Assembly: GCA_044349205.1 (NCBI GenBank)
Contig: JBIKRJ010000110.1
Location: 1 to 8,082 of the forward strand
DNA length: 8,082 bases
DNA from: UBA9547 sp044349205
GTDB taxonomy: Bacteria > Bacteroidota > Bacteroidia > Cytophagales > UBA9547
Reading direction: 5' to 3'
Shown here: piece by piece, positions 5,652 through 8,082 of the stretch
Numbering within the stretch: the first letter of the stretch is position 1
How the letters are laid out: each line of letters starts with the position of its first letter
The notes under the pieces: model-generated
Databases searched by the model: none
Seen by the model: only the letters and a program-made list of their open reading frames with translations
Told to the model about the DNA's origin: nothing
Program-made: the position numbers and the translations under genes

Positions 5652-6590
5652 ATGATAACGCGTATTTTTTTCTATTTTTATTTTTTTTATTCTGCAGTAC
5701 TTTTTGGGCAAAAAAAGTTGCCCAACAAATACAAAACACAACGCGTGATAGTGATTGTAGTCGATGGGCCAAGATACTCTGAAACCTGGGGAGACGAATC
5801 GCATCGTTATATTCCGCATTTTGCTGAAATGGCCAAAAATGGAGTGGTATGTACCCAGTTTTATAACGATGGTTATACCTACACCTCTTCTGGGCATGCT
5901 GCTGTAAGCACAGGTTTTAGGCAAGCATTGGAAAATAAAAAAGGAACTGAACTGCCTCAGAAACCTTCTTTTTTTCAGTATTATCTAAAAAAAACGCAAG
6001 TCGAGCCATCAAAAGCATGGATTATTACTTCTAAGGACAAGCTATGGATATTGGCGAATTGCCAAGATTCGCTTTGGAAAGACAAGTTTTCACCTTCCTT
6101 TAGTTGCGGAAAAGGAGGTTTTGGTAGCGGCCAAAGACACGATAGTCTTACTTTTCAAAAAATAATGTCTGTTTTGAAGAAAGACAAACCAAATTTGATG
6201 CTCATCAATTTTCGTGAACCCGACCATTCGGGACATAAAAACGATTGGAAAAATTATCTGAAAGGCATTAAAGACACCGACAGTCTGACTTGGGAAATAT
6301 GGAAATACGTGCAAAAAGATTCCTATTATAAAGACAAAACCACCCTTTTTGTTACCAATGACCATGGCCGACACTTGGACGGCATCAAAGACGGATTTGT
6401 AAATCATGGAGACGATTGCGAGGGCTGTCGTCACATCAATTTTTATGCTTTTGGACCCGATTTCAATCAGAATGTAATCCTAAATGACCAATACGTGTTG
6501 GTAGACATTCCTGCTACAATAGCCGAACTAATGGGCTTTGCCATGCCACAAGGACAAGGTAAGGTCATGAAAAGTTTGTTCGTTAAATAA
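5652..6590 (+). CDS. Secreted alkaline-phosphatase-superfamily phosphodiesterase or phosphatase
   Basis: The 312-residue product starts with a short aromatic signal peptide (MITRIFFYFYFFYSAVLFG, cleavage likely before Q20) and belongs to the alkaline phosphatase superfamily, nearest the type I phosphodiesterase/nucleotide pyrophosphatase and sulfatase branches. A complete set of catalytic positions is visible: D38 in IVIVVDG; the nucleophile in YTYTSSGHA (Thr78 or Ser79); D191 and H195 in EPDHSGH; D237-H238 in VTNDHGRH; and H261 in GCRHINFYAFGPD. These should bind two metal ions, usually zinc, in the periplasm or outside the cell. The substrate cannot be read from sequence. C256 and C259 (DCEGC) flank the last metal histidine and could form a disulfide. 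The gene follows the metH module by seven bases with no promoter between them. A functional link to methionine synthesis is not obvious. Confidence 0.87.
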   Translation: MITRIFFYFYFFYSAVLFGQKKLPNKYKTQRVIVIVVDGPRYSETWGDESHRYIPHFAEMAKNGVVCTQFYNDGYTYTSSGHAAVSTGFRQALENKKGTELPQKPSFFQYYLKKTQVEPSKAWIITSKDKLWILANCQDSLWKDKFSPSFSCGKGGFGSGQRHDSLTFQKIMSVLKKDKPNLMLINFREPDHSGHKNDWKNYLKGIKDTDSLTWEIWKYVQKDSYYKDKTTLFVTNDHGRHLDGIKDGFVNHGDDCEGCRHINFYAFGPDFNQNVILNDQYVLVDIPATIAELMGFAMPQGQGKVMKSLFVK

Positions 6591-6736
6591 CACTCGCCTG
6601 TTTTTCTACTGTATTTTTTGTCTCTCCTGTTTGCAGTAAGATATATAAGTTTCAAGCATAGAAATGTAAAGTTTTAGCGTCTTTAAGGATTCAATTTTGC
6701 TGATGAAATGAATCAAACCAACTTAAATATACTGCG

Positions 6737-7249
6737 ATGAGCACAGCAAGAGATTTACACGACTTATTTGTAGATGAATTACAAGAAATCTATTGGTCAG
6801 AAAAAGCCCTGACCAAAACTTTTACCAAATTGATGAAAGTAGCTTCTAGTAAAGAACTTGTAGATGTTTTCCAAAATCATCTGATAGAGACCGAAGACCA
6901 ATTATTGCGCTTGGAAGAAGTTTTTGAATCGATAGGTGAGAAGGTGATTAGTAAAAAATGCGAGGCAATGCAGGGTCTTATCGAAGAAGCTGAATCTATG
7001 ATAGATGCGACCAAAGAAGGCATTGTGAGAGATGCGGGTATCATTCTGTCTGTGCAAAAAGTAGAACATTACGAAATAGCCTCTTATGGTACTTTGTGTG
7101 CTTTTGCGAAAACGCTTGATGAAACAGAGGCACTGGATTTGTTGCAAACAACCTTAGAAGAAGAAAAGACGGCCGATTATAAGCTTTCGAAAATAGCTGA
7201 ATCGTTTGTAAATGTACAAGCATCACACATGGGCAATGCTCATTTCTAA
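6737..7249 (+). CDS. DUF892 (YciE/YciF-type) ferritin-like protein
   Basis: The 170-residue cytoplasmic protein fits the DUF892 family throughout. It opens with ARDLHDLFVDELQEIYWSEKALTK, where DELxxIYxxE is the family signature with E14 as a likely metal ligand. It continues with HLIETEDQLLRLEEVFE (about 48-64), VQKVEHYEIASYGTLCAFA (about 106-124, with E110 and H111) and LEEEKTADYKLSKIAES (about 140-156). This is the four-helix ferritin-like pattern with a di-iron type site. Family members are induced by osmotic or general stress in enterobacteria, but their reaction is unknown. The gene is alone on its transcript: 146 non-coding bases precede it, without a convincing promoter box, and a strong terminator follows. 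The neighbours on the right, including a DUF1328-like membrane protein, fit a stress-associated context. Confidence 0.92.
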   Translation: MSTARDLHDLFVDELQEIYWSEKALTKTFTKLMKVASSKELVDVFQNHLIETEDQLLRLEEVFESIGEKVISKKCEAMQGLIEEAESMIDATKEGIVRDAGIILSVQKVEHYEIASYGTLCAFAKTLDETEALDLLQTTLEEEKTADYKLSKIAESFVNVQASHMGNAHF

Positions 7250-7280
7250 AGAAATTTAAAATCCCACTCGTAACTTAATA

Positions 7281-7315
7281 AAAAGAGTTATCGCTTTGCG
7301 GTAGCTCTTTTTTTT
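7281..7315 (+). terminator. Strong intrinsic terminator after the DUF892 gene
   Basis: The arm at 7281-7294 (AAAAGAGTTATCGC) pairs with 7298-7311 (GCGGTAGCTCTTTT) over a three-base loop. This gives 14 pairs, two of them G-T, with eight consecutive T at 7308-7315. It is a textbook Rho-independent terminator, 32 bases after the stop codon. Confidence 0.92.
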
Positions 7316-7365
7316 GAAATTATTTTTATGTTTTTGGGCGTTTTTTAAAAGCTAAAATGAGAATT

Positions 7366-7400
7366 ATGTAACAGTTTGGCACAATAATGTAACACTTTGG
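7366..7400 (+). repeat. Imperfect tandem repeat, two 14-base copies with a 21-base period
   Basis: ATGTAACAGTTTGG (7366-7379) recurs as ATGTAACACTTTGG (7387-7400), 13 of 14 bases identical and exactly 21 bases apart. The repeats lie in the 212-base non-coding stretch before the unrecognised gene at 7528. Two-turn spacing is what a dimeric regulator binding one helix face would require. Repeated end sequences of insertion elements such as the IS21 family also look like this. No transposase gene is nearby. Confidence 0.5.
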
Positions 7401-7457
7401 ACAAGCTTACTGATGACCTTTACTATCAGAAGGTTTATAGAAACGATTATCCACAAC

Positions 7458-7490
7458 ATAAATGCACCAAAGATTCTTTGGTGCATTTAT
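7458..7490 (+). repeat. Perfect 15-bp inverted repeat (hairpin) without a T-tract
   Basis: ATAAATGCACCAAAG (7458-7472) and CTTTGGTGCATTTAT (7476-7490) are perfect reverse complements around the loop ATT. The hairpin ends 37 bases before the start codon at 7528. Neither strand has a run of T after the stem, so it is not a standard terminator. It could be a leader RNA structure, an operator for a dimeric regulator, or a dispersed palindromic element. Confidence 0.7.
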
Positions 7491-7527
7491 CAACATCAAA
7501 AATTAAATCAAACCCAAAGACCACTTT

Positions 7528-7845
7528 ATGACACTGGCCGAATTCCTAGAAAGCTATCATTTTCAATTTAGGGAGTTTTACCAAGACATATCGCATTACG
7601 TGGCAGTAACCGAAGTGGTAAGAAGAAAAGATGAATTGGTTATGGGGAGCGTTAAGACGTCTATAGAATTGTACCAGTCCGACGATTGGACGACTGAGTT
7701 TCCAACAGCTATGCCCAATTATTGGACTTGGAACAGGCTCATAGACCAAACTAAGCGCATACATCTGGATTATTTTGTCGAACGCATCTCGATTCAAGAT
7801 TTCAATCCTATCGACATAAGCTCCGACATTTCTACAATACTTTAA
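7528..7845 (+). CDS. Unrecognised 105-residue protein
   Basis: I do not recognise this protein. It starts MTLAEFLESYHFQFREFYQDISHYVAV and is rich in aromatic residues, with several Tyr and Phe and three Trp (one in DDWTTEF and two in YWTWNRL). It has no signal peptide or membrane segment, and no cysteine. The N-terminal half looks helical. The middle stretch SDDWTTEFPTAMPNYWTWN looks like a loop or beta region, and the end NPIDISSDISTIL is polar. It is probably a small soluble protein. The frame is credible because it is open from a well-placed ATG to the TAA at 7845 in non-repetitive sequence, and the next gene begins 25 bases later on the same strand. The leader holds a perfect hairpin. No promoter of the TAnnTTTG type is clear in front. 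Confidence 0.7.
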   Translation: MTLAEFLESYHFQFREFYQDISHYVAVTEVVRRKDELVMGSVKTSIELYQSDDWTTEFPTAMPNYWTWNRLIDQTKRIHLDYFVERISIQDFNPIDISSDISTIL

Positions 7846-7870
7846 TACATGACATTAAAAATACATCGCC

Positions 7871-8050
7871 ATGTTGAAATGGATTGCACTACTTCTATTT
7901 ATCGCCATTTTCCTAATTGTGGCTTTTATAGCTTCCTCGTTGGGGATTGTGGAATTGGACAGAGATATTCGATCTATAGCTAAAATTTTTCTTTTCGCCT
8001 TTATTGCGTTGGTTGTCATACCACTTAGCATCAGGTCTCAAGATTATTGA
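7871..8050 (+). CDS. Small membrane protein resembling DUF1328
   Basis: A 59-residue frame runs from ATG 7871 to TGA 8048-8050. It begins MLKWIALLLFIAIFLIVAFIASSLGI (first membrane helix), then a charged turn VELDRDIRS, then IAKIFLFAFIALVVIPLSI (second helix) and a polar end RSQDY. Two helices, the MLxW start and the IAKIxxFxFxAL segment match the layout of DUF1328 proteins (about 50-60 residues, inner membrane, unknown function). The turn is more charged and less Ala/Gly-rich than usual, so the match is approximate. Genes of this family often sit near stress-response genes, which fits the DUF892 gene upstream. It follows the unrecognised gene by 25 bases and may be co-transcribed with it. 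Confidence 0.7.
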   Translation: MLKWIALLLFIAIFLIVAFIASSLGIVELDRDIRSIAKIFLFAFIALVVIPLSIRSQDY

Positions 8051-8082
8051 ATCACTTATTAAAACGTTTTACAAATGAAATC

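Noticed and set aside
6591..6736. Search for a promoter or terminator between the phosphatase-superfamily gene and DUF892
   Set aside because: Only one-mismatch boxes (for example CAATTTTG at 6692-6699) and a weak TACTG/CAGTA pairing were seen. Neither is convincing.
7361..7400. Resemblance of ATTATGTAACA to one arm of a XerC/XerD dif site
   Set aside because: The second, inverted arm at six-base spacing is absent. The copies are direct repeats.
8075..8082. ATGAAATC at the right edge as the start of another gene
   Set aside because: Position and strand are plausible, but two codons are not enough to support a feature.

Overview
The window looks like chromosomal DNA of a member of the Bacteroidota. 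Three things point there. The first is the gene content: a DUF1573 protein with CGCT motifs, an OmpH-type chaperone, a greA-HIT pair and a stand-alone homocysteine-methyltransferase part of MetH. The second is the set of upstream boxes matching the Bacteroidota promoter pattern TTTG-N19-21-TAnnTTTG. The third is the weakness or absence of Shine-Dalgarno sequences. I cannot place it below phylum level. Most of the window is ordinary housekeeping sequence. There is no phage, CRISPR array, complete insertion sequence or rRNA/tRNA gene.

Layout. Minus strand, 1-795: an OmpH/Skp-like periplasmic chaperone, followed after one base by the first 51 codons of a UMF1-type MFS transporter that runs off the left edge. 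A divergent promoter region (796-952) separates these from a plus-strand run that fills the rest of the window. In order, this run holds: pheS; a secreted two-domain DUF1573 protein; a very acidic protein of 124 residues; a terminator hairpin; greA with a HIT-family hydrolase; a 69-residue basic protein between its own promoter and a strong terminator; the metH homocysteine-methyltransferase module with a secreted alkaline-phosphatase-superfamily enzyme; a DUF892 (YciE/YciF) ferritin-like protein with a strong terminator; a 212-base non-coding stretch (7316-7527) with a tandem repeat and a long perfect hairpin; an unrecognised 105-residue protein; and a 59-residue membrane protein resembling DUF1328.

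How the genes relate. pheS (translation) and greA (transcript cleavage) are information-processing genes, and the greA-HIT spacing of seven bases indicates one transcript. The MetH module supplies only homocysteine activation, so the cobalamin/folate half must be encoded elsewhere. The DUF892 and DUF1328-like genes at the right end belong to families that often recur in stress-response loci, so 6737-8050 may be a small stress or envelope cluster. The least explained elements are the acidic protein at 2872-3246, the hairpin in front of greA, and the repeat plus hairpin at 7366-7490. No wholly new system is evident.
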